From Prochlorococcus sp. AG-409-K04 (lineage in GTDB: Bacteria > Cyanobacteriota > Cyanobacteriia > PCC-6307 > Cyanobiaceae), in NCBI GenBank assembly GCA_003215555.1, contig QCKE01000002.1, positions 1 through 64,000 of the forward strand: a DNA stretch of 64,000 bases. The letters run 5' to 3'. Shown here piece by piece: positions 39,157 through 47,423 of this stretch. The translations under genes and the position numbers were made by a program. Within the stretch, counting starts at the first letter, position 1. Each line of letters starts with the position of its first letter. The notes below the pieces were generated by a model. That model made no database searches. It was not told the origin of the DNA and was given only the letters and a program-made list of their open reading frames with translations.

Positions 39157-39297
39157 ATGAAAAATGTAAAAGAAGAACTAACAAAAAATATAAATAAGGA
39201 TTCTGACTCCAATAGAATACTATGTACTCATTGTAAAAGGACAAAAAACAATGGAGTTAAATGCATAGGAATGTGTGTAGCAGATAACGAGTATTAA
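39157..39297 (+). CDS. Tiny cysteine-motif protein, 46 aa
   Basis: A 46-codon frame (ATG 39157, TAA 39295-39297). The second half reads ILCTHCKRTKNNGVKCIGMC: four cysteines spaced CxxC-N9-CxxxC (residues 23, 26, 36, 40), plus His25, which could form a small zinc or metal knuckle. It ends VADNEY. The Cys/Gly pattern is too ordered for chance. It lies 30 bp after the 203-aa gene, on the same strand, without a strong Shine-Dalgarno. It may be a conserved picocyanobacterial microprotein. No function can be assigned. Confidence 0.65.
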   Translation: MKNVKEELTKNINKDSDSNRILCTHCKRTKNNGVKCIGMCVADNEY

Positions 39298-39381
39298 TAC
39301 AGTTATTTTTAATAAAAACTTTTATTAATATTATTTGCAAAAATCAATATAATACTAAGATTTTAGCCTTTTCTGCAAAAG

Positions 39382-39507
39382 CTAAGAGAATGGAAAGAAT
39401 ACTTTTTCAAATCCTATAAGGGCTCCAAGAGAGGCAATAATTACAGCTGCCACTTGAACCACTCCAAAAAGAGAATAAAGATTGTCTTGAGGTTGAACTT
39501 TCGGCAT
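39382..39507 (-). CDS. Tiny single-span membrane protein, 41 aa
   Basis: Reading leftward from the ATG at 39505-39507 to TAG at 39382-39384. A soluble start (MPKVQPQDNLYSLFG) precedes one hydrophobic helix (VVQVAAVIIASLGALIGF, residues about 16-33) and a short C terminus EKVFFPFS. This architecture is like the small single-helix subunits of photosynthetic or NDH complexes, but I cannot match it to a named one. It converges with the 46-aa gene, 84 bp between the stops. Confidence 0.6.
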   Translation of the reverse strand: MPKVQPQDNLYSLFGVVQVAAVIIASLGALIGFEKVFFPFS

Positions 39508-39840
39508 GAACTTGATTAATTTTGGTTTAGACTATATAAGATTGATCAAAAGAAGGCTAGTAATCTTTACAATACTAGAAGCCTGAATATGCATAAGAAT
39601 TTTGTTTATGATCAATTTCTCTTGCGTTAAAAAATCATTTAGAATTTGGAAACTTACTTTATAAGTCGATTAATTTATTTTTAGTTGCATCTTTTAGCTT
39701 TTTAAAACGCTATACATTCATCAATTTTTAATTGTTTGTTTACTAGGATAATTCTTTTGAGTTCTGTCAGTGTTTCAGAATGCTTTACATCTTTTCCTAT
39801 CTTTCTCAATCAAATGACATGTTAGCAGGATTGGTATAAA
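39508..39840. other. 333-bp A+T-rich intergenic stretch
   Basis: No open frame longer than about 26 codons with gene-like features was found. The right end holds the likely Yfr1 promoter: a -10 box TATAAA at 39835-39840 and a weak -35 (ATGACA, 39814-39819). The left end must hold the promoter of the 41-aa minus-strand gene. Confidence 0.6.
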
Positions 39841-39843
39841 GTG

Positions 39844-39906
39844 AAAATGGACACTCCTCACACAATTGTCCAATAGAGCGCTGCTCGTTGAGGGCGCTCT
39901 TTTTCT
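39844..39906 (+). ncRNA. yfr1: Yfr1 small regulatory RNA
   Basis: The undecanucleotide ACTCCTCACAC, the hallmark of Yfr1, is at 39853-39863. It is flanked by TGGAC (39848-39852) and GTCCA (39868-39872), which can pair. The terminator hairpin AGAGCGC-N11-GGCGCTCT at about 39875-39900 is followed by TTTTCT. A TATAAA box lies just upstream, with expected transcription start near 39844-39848. Published Yfr1 is 54-69 nt, near-universal in cyanobacteria, Hfq-independent and base-pairs with porin mRNAs. Exact ends are estimated. Confidence 0.9.
39875..39906 (+). terminator. Intrinsic terminator of Yfr1
   Basis: AGAGCGC pairs with GCGCTCT around an 11-12-nt loop and is followed directly by TTTTCT. 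It is a textbook Rho-independent terminator and the most G+C-rich hairpin in this intergenic region. Confidence 0.85.
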
Positions 39907-40103
39907 ATTTACGATGCCTAAATCATATACTTGAAATGAGTTTCAACTTTAATTTTTAATTTTTTTTGCTTACTTAGAATTAAGAATTTACGATAATAAA
40001 GACAAGTTAAGTAAATCATCAATTTTTTCTTTATTAAAAAAATTTTGTTAATTACACTCCAAAACAAAGAAGGTTTTGCGAATGAATTTGGGATTTGGTA
40101 AGA

Positions 40104-40174
40104 AGGCGGCACCCAGATTCGAACTGGGGATAAAGGATTTGCAATCCTCTGCCTTACCGCTTGGCCATGCCGCC
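40104..40174 (-). tRNA. tRNA-Cys (anticodon GCA)
   Basis: A 71-nt cloverleaf on the minus strand. Acceptor GGCGGCA/TGCCGCC, anticodon loop TTGCAAA (anticodon GCA), T arm CCCAG TTCGAAT CTGGG, discriminator T (U73, usual for tRNA-Cys). No encoded CCA. It lies antisense to and just upstream of the LpxB-related gene, so that gene's reading frame cannot truly start inside it. Confidence 0.97.
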
Positions 40175-40198
40175 CAGCAGGTTTTAAAACCTACTCCT

Positions 40199-41446
40199 TT
40201 GGATCGTATCAGTCAGAAGTATAAAAATGTGCTCGTGCTATCGAATGGTCATGGTGAAGATTTAATTGCGCTGAAAATTTTAGAGGCTTTGCATAAGCTC
40301 CATCCTAAATTGAAATTAGAAGTTCTTCCATTGGTTGGAGAAGGTAAGGCTTTCGAAACAGCAATTAAACAAAGATGGTTGGTTCAACTCGGCATACCTA
40401 AGCGTTTGCCAAGTGGTGGTTTTAGCAATCAAAGCTTTCTAGGGTTAATCTCTGATATTTTTTCTGGCCTGTTTGTTGTTTCTTGGAAGAATTGGCGTTG
40501 CGTTAAGAAAGCTTCGAGACAAGGAATATTTATTCTTGCGGTAGGTGATTTATTACCTTTGTTTTTTGCTTGGAGCAGTGGTTCTGCATTTGGATTTATA
40601 GGTACTCCTAAAAGTGATTACACATGGAAGACTGCTTTTGGATCATCTTTAAGTGATTACTATCATTTGCTGAAAGGAACAGAGTGGGATCCTTGGGAAT
40701 GGTATTTGATGCAAGATGCAAGATGTAAGCTTGTAGCAGTTCGCGATCAATTGACCGCTAGGGGTTTGAGGAGAAAATCTGTAAGAGCGTTGGCTCCTGG
40801 TAATCCGATGAGAGATGGATTTGATTTTACTGAATGTCCTGAGTCTTTGAAAAATACAAGGCGCCTATTATTACTTTGTGGAAGTCGGATGCCTGAAGCA
40901 AAGATTAATTTGCAAAGATTGCTGGTTGCTGCCGAGAAAATTAAAACGGATCAATTGTTGACCTTATTTGTTGTGATTGGTTCTGAACCTTCTCTGAATG
41001 AGATTTCTTTTACTTTGAGTCACTTAGGCTTTCAAAGAGCACAGCATTTGCATAATGATTTTGCTTATGATTATTTTTTTGTAAAGCAAAAACTTCAAGT
41101 TTTTATTGGAAAACATCAATTTCAAAAATGGTCAAGTTTTTCGGAGATTGGTCTTGCTAATGCTGGAACAGCTACTGAGCAACTTGTAGGACTTGGTGTG
41201 CCATGTCTTTCTTTGCCTGGTAAAGGGCCTCAATTTAAATATTGTTTTGCAAAGCGACAAAGTCGTCTGCTCGGAGGTAGCGTTATTCCATGTAGAAGTC
41301 AACAAACTCTGGCTAAAGTTGCAAGCCTGATGCTCACTGATGATTCGATAAGATATGAGTTAGCTTCTATTGGTAAACAAAGGATGGGAATGCCCGGAGG
41401 GAGTGAGAATTTAGCAAATTTAATTTTAAATGTATTAGGAGTATGA
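40199..41446 (+). CDS. Lipid-A-disaccharide synthase-related glycosyltransferase-like protein
   Basis: 415 residues from TTG at 40199, or 405 from GTG at 40229. The frame is open farther upstream but runs through the opposite-strand tRNA-Cys, so earlier starts are rejected. The N-terminal NVLVLSNGHGEDLIALKILE and the C-terminal EIGLANAGTATEQLVGLGVP with CLSLPGKGPQFKYCFAKRQ fit the cyanobacterial LpxB-related family (I believe TIGR03492). It has two Rossmann-like halves as in GT-B enzymes. Its substrate is unproven; true lipid A synthesis is doubtful in this group, so another surface or membrane glycan is possible. A 14-bp palindrome (AGGTTTTAAAACCT) sits at about 40179-40192. Confidence 0.82.
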   Translation: MDRISQKYKNVLVLSNGHGEDLIALKILEALHKLHPKLKLEVLPLVGEGKAFETAIKQRWLVQLGIPKRLPSGGFSNQSFLGLISDIFSGLFVVSWKNWRCVKKASRQGIFILAVGDLLPLFFAWSSGSAFGFIGTPKSDYTWKTAFGSSLSDYYHLLKGTEWDPWEWYLMQDARCKLVAVRDQLTARGLRRKSVRALAPGNPMRDGFDFTECPESLKNTRRLLLLCGSRMPEAKINLQRLLVAAEKIKTDQLLTLFVVIGSEPSLNEISFTLSHLGFQRAQHLHNDFAYDYFFVKQKLQVFIGKHQFQKWSSFSEIGLANAGTATEQLVGLGVPCLSLPGKGPQFKYCFAKRQSRLLGGSVIPCRSQQTLAKVASLMLTDDSIRYELASIGKQRMGMPGGSENLANLILNVLGV

Positions 41447-41502
41447 TCAACAATGGCTTCTATTTAGAATAAAATAGATACTTACTTTTAGAATGATTAG
41501 AC

Positions 41503-41772
41503 ATGCCAAGTATAAAAGAACATGATTATTTAAAACTTTGCGCTCAATTGGCATCTTGCTTGACTATTAGCATTGCCGCTGCGAAAAAGAAAATTGATAT
41601 TACTTGTGCAAAAAAAGGTATAAAAGATATTTCTGCAAGAAAAGAAATAGCAGAGAAGCTTTTAGAACAAGCAAGAGAAAATTTGGTAAAAGGAGAGTCG
41701 TCTATTACTAATCAATTAGATCAATTATTAGAAGCATTGGCTGAAGATGAGAATTTTATGGTCGAGGATTAA
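41503..41772 (+). CDS. Conserved hypothetical protein, 89 aa
   Basis: Function not recognised. A small, charged, mainly helical protein with three cysteines (two in LCAQLASCL and one in ITCAKKG) and an acidic C terminus (LEALAEDENFMVED). The ATG start is clear but the Shine-Dalgarno is weak. It converges with rnd, 13 bp between the stops. It has the look of a lineage-conserved cyanobacterial protein. Confidence 0.68.
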   Translation: MPSIKEHDYLKLCAQLASCLTISIAAAKKKIDITCAKKGIKDISARKEIAEKLLEQARENLVKGESSITNQLDQLLEALAEDENFMVED

Positions 41773-41785
41773 AATATAAACGCTA

Positions 41786-42430
41786 TTAATGTTCAAATAT
41801 ATTGTTAAACCGTAATCTATCTAATTCACAGATTGTTGGAATGCACTTGAAACATTCTTGTGCAAGTTCCCATCTTTTTTCTCTTTTTAACATATTTGTC
41901 AATTTGATTTTTGCTTGAATTAAATATCGAACATCATTGGCTGCATATTCAAGTTGTTTTTCTGATAAAGATTCGCTCTCACCCCAGTCGCTGCACTGAG
42001 CTTGTTTATCTAGTTCTATCCCTGTAAGCTCAAGTACTAATTCTTTTAATCCATGCCTAGGAGTATAGGTTCTGCCTAGTTTACTAGCAATTTTGGTACA
42101 GAAAATTGGATTGACTTCAATATCAAGGTTGCTTTTTAGTGCTGCTACATCGAATCTTGCAAAATGAAAAACCTTTTCATTAGATGGATTCTCCATTAAT
42201 GCTTTTAATAGAGGAGCTTTTGTTTGTCCTTGTTTGATTTTCACACAGGCAACATTATCCTTTTCATCACATATTTGGACAAGGCACAAACGATCTCTGC
42301 CATGGATGAGTCCCATTGCTTCAGTGTCAATAGCCAAAGTAGGCATATTAGAAAAATGCTTTGCTAATTTTTCATCTAGGTCTTGAACAAAGACTTTGAA
42401 ACTTGTAGGATTTTTCCTGACACTTGTCAT
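41786..42430 (-). CDS. rnd: Ribonuclease D-type 3'-5' exonuclease (short form)
   Basis: 214 residues with the DEDD exonuclease core: Exo I in LAIDTEAMGLIHGRDRL, Exo II in VFHFARFDVAALKSNL, and Exo III in QLEYAANDVRYLIQAKIKL. It lacks the HRDC domains of E. coli RNase D (about 375 residues), as is usual for the short cyanobacterial form. It likely trims the 3' ends of stable RNAs. It is divergent from the CCB1-like gene; the gap between them contains a 42-bp palindrome. Confidence 0.9.
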   Translation of the reverse strand: MTSVRKNPTSFKVFVQDLDEKLAKHFSNMPTLAIDTEAMGLIHGRDRLCLVQICDEKDNVACVKIKQGQTKAPLLKALMENPSNEKVFHFARFDVAALKSNLDIEVNPIFCTKIASKLGRTYTPRHGLKELVLELTGIELDKQAQCSDWGESESLSEKQLEYAANDVRYLIQAKIKLTNMLKREKRWELAQECFKCIPTICELDRLRFNNIFEH

Positions 42431-42544
42431 AAGTTAATTAAGCTAATTTAAATTAGACTATTGGATGAAAGTCAATTAATTTAATTTGTAAATAGTTTTT
42501 ATATTTTCTTTTTAACAGATTTGTTTACCAATGTTAAAACTTGT

Positions 42545-42586
42545 TCTATTATTTAAATTAATTAATTAATTAATTTAAATAATAGA
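42545..42586. repeat. 42-bp near-pure A+T perfect palindrome
   Basis: A perfect inverted repeat with no central loop, centred between 42565 and 42566. One half is TCTATTATTTAAATTAATTAA and the other half is its exact complement, with TTAA repeats at the centre. It lies in the divergent promoter region between rnd and the CCB1-like gene, about 23 bp from the latter's start. It could extrude as a cruciform, serve as a DNA-binding site or act as a two-way transcription element. Confidence 0.85.
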
Positions 42587-42608
42587 CATTTTATTTTAGT
42601 TTTTAAGC

Positions 42609-43163
42609 ATGCAGTCTTCATATTATTCTACGCTAATTTTAACCTTGTTGTTGGCTATTGGCCTTGCATTTTTTTTAAGGGCCGCTAGCAAGGATAGAAC
42701 GACCGTAGTCGAAATTTCCTCTCCTTTACCTGCTATAGACATTTTAAATGGAATTAGTTCTTGGTTGGAAGGAAGAGGTTGGATGGCTAAAGGAGGTAAT
42801 GCTGATAAGAAATTGCTTATTTTTAAGGGTAATGTTATGGCCAGTCCTTACTTGGCTGTTTTCCTTTCCCTTCTTTGTTCATTAGGTGGAGCCTGTTTAG
42901 GATTAGTCATTTGCCAATTATATTCATATGAGGATTGGTGGCCATTACTTCTTTCAATTATTGGACCATTTGCAGGTTTGTTTTATCGTTCTAAAGCTGC
43001 TAGATCTGAATCTTTTGAAATAAGATTGATTAGTTCAGATTCGAATTCTCAGAGCATTTTACGAATAAGGGCTCATCGAGATGAGTTAATTGCATTGGAT
43101 AAAGAACTTTCGAAGGATTTTAAATTATTTAGTGATGCTTCATTAACTTCATCTCCTATATAA
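42609..43163 (+). CDS. Membrane protein resembling cofactor-assembly factor CCB1
   Basis: 184 residues. An N-terminal membrane helix (LILTLLLAIGLAFFLRAASK, residues about 8-27) is followed by a soluble stretch, then two further helices (about 82-105 and 112-130), and a soluble C-terminal part. The pattern resembles the cyanobacterial/chloroplast CCB1 family (formerly DUF3529, from memory), which helps attach heme ci to cytochrome b6. This is not verified and I give it no symbol. The gene follows the palindromic divergent promoter region and precedes the amidase-like gene by 6 bp. Confidence 0.68.
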   Translation: MQSSYYSTLILTLLLAIGLAFFLRAASKDRTTVVEISSPLPAIDILNGISSWLEGRGWMAKGGNADKKLLIFKGNVMASPYLAVFLSLLCSLGGACLGLVICQLYSYEDWWPLLLSIIGPFAGLFYRSKAARSESFEIRLISSDSNSQSILRIRAHRDELIALDKELSKDFKLFSDASLTSSPI

Positions 43164-43169
43164 ACTTTA

Positions 43170-43994
43170 ATGTATCTAAGTACTGCTTATTCACGTCAAT
43201 TTATTAGTGAAAAATATATTTTTTGTTTTCTTTTAATTTGCCTATTTTTGATTTTTCCCCCATTCATTTTTGCGGAAGAAGCTATTGGCTTCTTGGGAGA
43301 AAAAGTTAAGAAAGATAGTATTTGGAGAGGAAACAAAATCATATCTTCGTCGATCTGCATTTTGATAATGGCTGGACATTCAGATTCTCAACAAATTAAT
43401 GGTGCTGATGGAACTGTTGGAGAATCGGTCGGTCTTTTTGGAATGGATCCCATGGATTCAGAAATGACTGATGAACTTTTTTGGAATTTACAAGTAAGAG
43501 ATGCAGTTGTCAGAATAGGAAAGGAAAAAGGACTTATTATTGATTCGTTTGATCCAGGAATTAGAACTATTGTCGATCCTAATGACCCTCAAACAAATTG
43601 GTCAGTAGGCTCTAATTTTGCAAAGTTAGGTGTTTATGTACTTGAAATACATTTTGATGCTTATGGACATAATGGTCTTGGTTCTGGTTTAATCCCTCCA
43701 TTATCTAAAAGTATTAATAATATAGATGAATCTCTTGCTCAAAGTTTTGGACGATACCCACTTTTTTTTCGTGGAGGTCTTGGTGCACCAAGGCGTAATA
43801 TCAGAATTCTTGAAATTGGTAAATTAGAGGGAGCTTTGGAGAAAAATCTTCGGGATCTTAAGTCGCGACAAAAAACTATAGATCAAATTGCTCACAAAAT
43901 TGTACAAGCAATTTTTGAAGGAATTGAGAACAAGTTTATTGTTAATCCAAAGCTTCAAGCGGACGACATTTTTCTTCCAGATTTTTATCAGTGA
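43170..43994 (+). CDS. Exported N-acetylmuramoyl-L-alanine amidase-like protein
   Basis: 274 residues. A hydrophobic N-terminal segment (about residues 17-36, ending FAEEA) looks like a signal peptide. [13 protein letters not shown] resembles the first zinc-binding His motif of Amidase_3 enzymes, and [12 protein letters not shown] the SIHxNA-type His motif; an [14 protein letters not shown] segment resembles the later Glu region. It may cut the amide link between MurNAc and the peptide in peptidoglycan. The similarity is partial, so enzyme activity is uncertain. Its 3' end overlaps the convergent hemF gene by 53 bp. Confidence 0.65.
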   Translation: MYLSTAYSRQFISEKYIFCFLLICLFLIFPPFIFAEEAIGFLGEKVKKDSIWRGNKIISSSICILIMAGHSDSQQINGADGTVGESVGLFGMDPMDSEMTDELFWNLQVRDAVVRIGKEKGLIIDSFDPGIRTIVDPNDPQTNWSVGSNFAKLGVYVLEIHFDAYGHNGLGSGLIPPLSKSINNIDESLAQSFGRYPLFFRGGLGAPRRNIRILEIGKLEGALEKNLRDLKSRQKTIDQIAHKIVQAIFEGIENKFIVNPKLQADDIFLPDFYQ

Positions 43995-44982
43995 ACCATT
44001 CCTGAGGCTTTGTAAAAACGTCAGTTAGTAGCGCTTCTCTTGTTCCTGGATCGGCTTTGTATCCATATTCCCATCTCACGATGGGGGGTAAAGACATCAG
44101 TATAGATTCTGTCCTGCCATTAGTTTGCAGGCCAAAAATAGTCCCTCTATCCCATACCAAATTAAATTCAACATATCTGCCCCTTCTATAAAGTTGGAAA
44201 TTTCTTTCTCTATCACCATAAATCTGAGGGTTTCGTTTTTTTACTAATGGAATATATGCGGGTAAAAATGCTTTTCCACAAGCCTGTGCTAATGAAAAAA
44301 GGTTTTCCCAAGATAGTGTTTGTTCTCCAATTTCTTGTGCTTTAACTGCCGCAGGACCATTTTTATTTTGACCCTTGTATAAACTCCCTGAGCCATCCTG
44401 ATAATCAAAAAATATTCCGCCTACTCCTCTAGATTCATTGCGGTGCTTTAAGAAAAAATATTCATCGCACCATGGCTTAAACACTTTGTGAAGATTAGGA
44501 TGAATAGAATCACATGCTTCTTTATGAACTGTGTGAAAATGACGCGTATCACTGAGAAAAGGATAGTAGGGGGTGAGATCGGCTCCTCCTCCAAACCACC
44601 AAACGGGCCCTGCTTCAAAGTATCGATAATTTAAATGAACTGTAGGAATATATGGATTTTTTGGATGCAATACCATTGATGTTCCAGTAGCAAACCATTT
44701 GTGTCCTTTTGCTTCTGGTCTTTGATTTAAGATGGATGGTGGCAATTCGGCTCCTTGCACTTCAGAGAAATTGACTCCACCTTGTTCAAATATTGCGCCT
44801 TCTTGCATGACTCTAGATCTTCCACCACCTCCTTCTGGTCTTTCCCAACTCTCTTCCTGAAACTTCCCTGTCCCATCAATTTCTTCTAGGCCTTTGCAAA
44901 TGTCGTCTTGTAGACCTAGTAAAAAAGCCTTTGCTCTACTCCTGGATTCCGTGGGTGGATTTAAAAGATTTTTGGATGACAC
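43942..44982 (-). CDS. hemF: Oxygen-dependent coproporphyrinogen III oxidase
   Basis: 346 residues. Aerobic decarboxylation of coproporphyrinogen III in heme and chlorophyll synthesis. Conserved blocks are [19 protein letters not shown], the [17 protein letters not shown] motif, GVGGIFFDY, and [20 protein letters not shown] with [16 protein letters not shown]. It appears complete. Its 3' end overlaps the amidase-like gene by 53 bp in opposite orientation. It is divergent from mrp. Confidence 0.96.
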   Translation of the reverse strand: MSSKNLLNPPTESRSRAKAFLLGLQDDICKGLEEIDGTGKFQEESWERPEGGGGRSRVMQEGAIFEQGGVNFSEVQGAELPPSILNQRPEAKGHKWFATGTSMVLHPKNPYIPTVHLNYRYFEAGPVWWFGGGADLTPYYPFLSDTRHFHTVHKEACDSIHPNLHKVFKPWCDEYFFLKHRNESRGVGGIFFDYQDGSGSLYKGQNKNGPAAVKAQEIGEQTLSWENLFSLAQACGKAFLPAYIPLVKKRNPQIYGDRERNFQLYRRGRYVEFNLVWDRGTIFGLQTNGRTESILMSLPPIVRWEYGYKADPGTREALLTDVFTKPQEWFTDKNLEEKCRPLEALD

Positions 44983-45064
44983 AGTTTTATTTATTGTTAT
45001 TTTCTTTATGAGGGTAGGTCATTGGCATACCCTCATTAGCATTAGTAAAAAATTCTTCTAAATT

Positions 45065-46144
45065 ATGTTTACTGACAAGGAGGCAGTGCAAATCCTGTCT
45101 TCTATAAAAGACTCAGGAAGTAATCGACCTTTGTTAGAACTTGGGTGGTTTGAGAATGTTTCTGTAAAATCTTCTAAATTAATTATTAGATTAAATCTGC
45201 CAAAATTTGCACTAAGTCAAAGGGAAAGAATCGTTTCCGAAGTTAATTCAGCATTTAGTAAGGTCCATGAAATTACTGAGGTCCAATTTGAAATTAGTAA
45301 TTCTAATAATCAGCAAGAAATTGGACAAAGTGGGCATGGAGAAGTTGCTTCTCTTCAATCTATCCCAGGTGTAAAAAATATTATTGCAATTAGTAGCGGT
45401 AAGGGCGGAGTAGGAAAAAGTACAGTTGCTGTAAATCTTGCTTGTGCCCTATCTCAGCAAGGATATCGAGTCGCTTTGCTTGATGCAGATATTTATGGAC
45501 CAAATACTCCGATTATGCTTGGCGTTTCTGATAAGACGCCCATAGTTACTGGAGAAGGCGCAGAACAGAAAATCATTCCAATTGAGACTTGTGGAATTGC
45601 AGTTGTTTCAATGGGCTTTCTTATAGATGAGAATCAACCAGTTATTTGGCGTGGACCAATGTTGAATGGAATTATTAGACAATTCTTGTATCAAGCTGAT
45701 TGGGGAGAAAGAGATTTTCTTATAGTTGATTTACCTCCTGGTACTGGCGACGCTCAGTTATCTTTAGCTCAAGCTGTTCCTATGAGTGGGGTTTTAATAG
45801 TTACTACACCTCAAAAAGTTTCTTTACAAGATTCAAGAAGAGGCTTAGCAATGTTTAGACAAATGAACATACCAATCTTAGGAATAATTGAAAATATGTC
45901 TGTATTTATTCCACCTGATAATCCTGAAAAGAAATATATTTTATTTGGTTCTGGGGGCGGTAAATTGTTATCAAAAGAAAATTCAGTTCCTTTATTAGCT
46001 CAGTTGCCTTTGGAAATGAAATCCATTGATGAATATGATGAAGGCTTGCCAATAGTTTTACAATACCCTAATTCATTAACTACTAAAGCTTTCAGAAATC
46101 TTGTTATGTCTATTATTGAAAATATTCAATATCAAGTCAAATAA
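45065..46144 (+). CDS. mrp: Mrp/NBP35-family iron-sulfur carrier ATPase
   Basis: 359 residues. An N-terminal DUF59/FeS-assembly-like domain (about 1-90) precedes a P-loop ATPase domain with the deviant Walker A SSGKGGVGKSTVAVNLA (about residue 115), LLDADIYGPNTPIMLG, and VDLPPGTGDAQLSLAQ. It is expected to carry or deliver Fe-S clusters. The domain arrangement is the normal one for cyanobacterial Mrp. The rodA gene follows after about 20 bp. Confidence 0.94.
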   Translation: MFTDKEAVQILSSIKDSGSNRPLLELGWFENVSVKSSKLIIRLNLPKFALSQRERIVSEVNSAFSKVHEITEVQFEISNSNNQQEIGQSGHGEVASLQSIPGVKNIIAISSGKGGVGKSTVAVNLACALSQQGYRVALLDADIYGPNTPIMLGVSDKTPIVTGEGAEQKIIPIETCGIAVVSMGFLIDENQPVIWRGPMLNGIIRQFLYQADWGERDFLIVDLPPGTGDAQLSLAQAVPMSGVLIVTTPQKVSLQDSRRGLAMFRQMNIPILGIIENMSVFIPPDNPEKKYILFGSGGGKLLSKENSVPLLAQLPLEMKSIDEYDEGLPIVLQYPNSLTTKAFRNLVMSIIENIQYQVK

Positions 46145-46165
46145 TATAATTAGATTGGATAACTT

Positions 46166-47423
46166 ATGCCTAATAATCTTATTGCTAGAAATATTGATTT
46201 TACAAATAAAAATCAAATAGATTTTGATTTTATCTTATGGATTGTACCATTTATTTTAGTTATTTTATCGACTATATTAATTGCAAGTACTCAACGTAAT
46301 GGATTTGATTCTTTATGGTATTTGCATCTAATAACTGCTGGGTTTGGTTTTTTGCTTACATTTATTTTTTCTTATTTACAGATAGAAAGACTTCGCAATT
46401 TTCTTATACCTTTATATTTTATTACTTTATCTGGTTTATTAGCTGTAAAGCTATTTGGTGTTTCTGCCTTAGGCGCTCAACGTTGGTTAAGTATTGGAGG
46501 AATTAATATTCAACCTTCAGAAATTGCAAAAATTACCTTAGTAATTGTTCTAGCACATATTTTGGAAACACAGAAATTCCGCAACCTTACCCATTTATGT
46601 AAACCGATAATTGTTGTTTTCTTCCCTTGGTTTTTGGTTTTTTTGCAACCTGATTTGGGCACTTCTTTAGTATTTGGAGCAGTTATGTTGATCATGCTTT
46701 ATTGGGCAGGCATGCCTTTTGAATGGATTATTTTATTTTTATCAGGAATCTTGACAGCTATTTTTCAGAGCTTATTTCATTTAAGTCTTTTTATTTGGAT
46801 TCCTTTGGTGGGGTATTTGGCCTTTCGATCACTTCCTAAGAAATATTGGAGTGCATCTTTCATGATGATTTTTTTAACTGGAATAGCCTTTCTTACCCCT
46901 TGGCTTTGGAACAATGCATTGAAGGATTATCAAAGAGATCGATTAACTTTATTTCTTGATCCAACTAAAGATCCTTTAGGGGGGGGGGTACCATCTCATT
47001 CAAAGTAGTATAGGTATAGGTTCAGGTGGTCTCTTTGGGACTGGTTTATTAAAAGGGCAATTAACAAAATTGCAATTTATCCCAGAGCAGCACACTGATT
47101 TTATTTTTAGTGCCCTTGGAGAAGAAATAGGCTTTTTGGGAGGAATTATTGTGGTCATTTCATTCTTTTTATTAATTTTTCGGCTTTTAAATGTTGCTAG
47201 AAATGCGCATACAAAATTTGAATCTCTAGTTGTAATCGGTGTAGCTACAATGTTTTTGTTTCAGGTTGTAGTGAATATCTTTATGACTATTGGACTTGGC
47301 CCAATTACTGGAATTCCATTACCATTCATGAGTTATGGAAGAACAGCATTGCTAGTTTGTTTTAGTGCGGTTGGCATGTGCCTATCGGTTTCACGCAGAG
47401 CAAAATTATTTAAAAAAAATTAG
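46166..47423 (+). pseudogene. rodA: Cell-wall SEDS polymerase RodA, interrupted by a +1 frameshift in a G10 run
   Basis: The frame at 46166-47008 gives the first 270 residues of RodA (several membrane helices, GVSALGAQRWLSIGGINIQPSE), then shifts in a run of ten G at 46979-46988. Reading nine G gives DPLGGGYHLIQSSIGIGSGG and continues in frame to 47423 through QFIPEQHTDFIFSALGEE and FMSYGRTALLV, the expected RodA C terminus, 418 residues in total. Both halves are otherwise intact and well conserved. The break is thus either a base-count error or a real slippage mutation. RodA makes glycan strands for elongation with MreBCD. It follows mrp and precedes a histidine kinase. Confidence 0.9.

Noticed and set aside
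40076-40198. N-terminal extension of the LpxB-related gene
   Set aside because: The extra codons run through the opposite-strand tRNA-Cys and encode its complement (APRFELGIKDLQSSALPLGH), a well-known annotation artefact.
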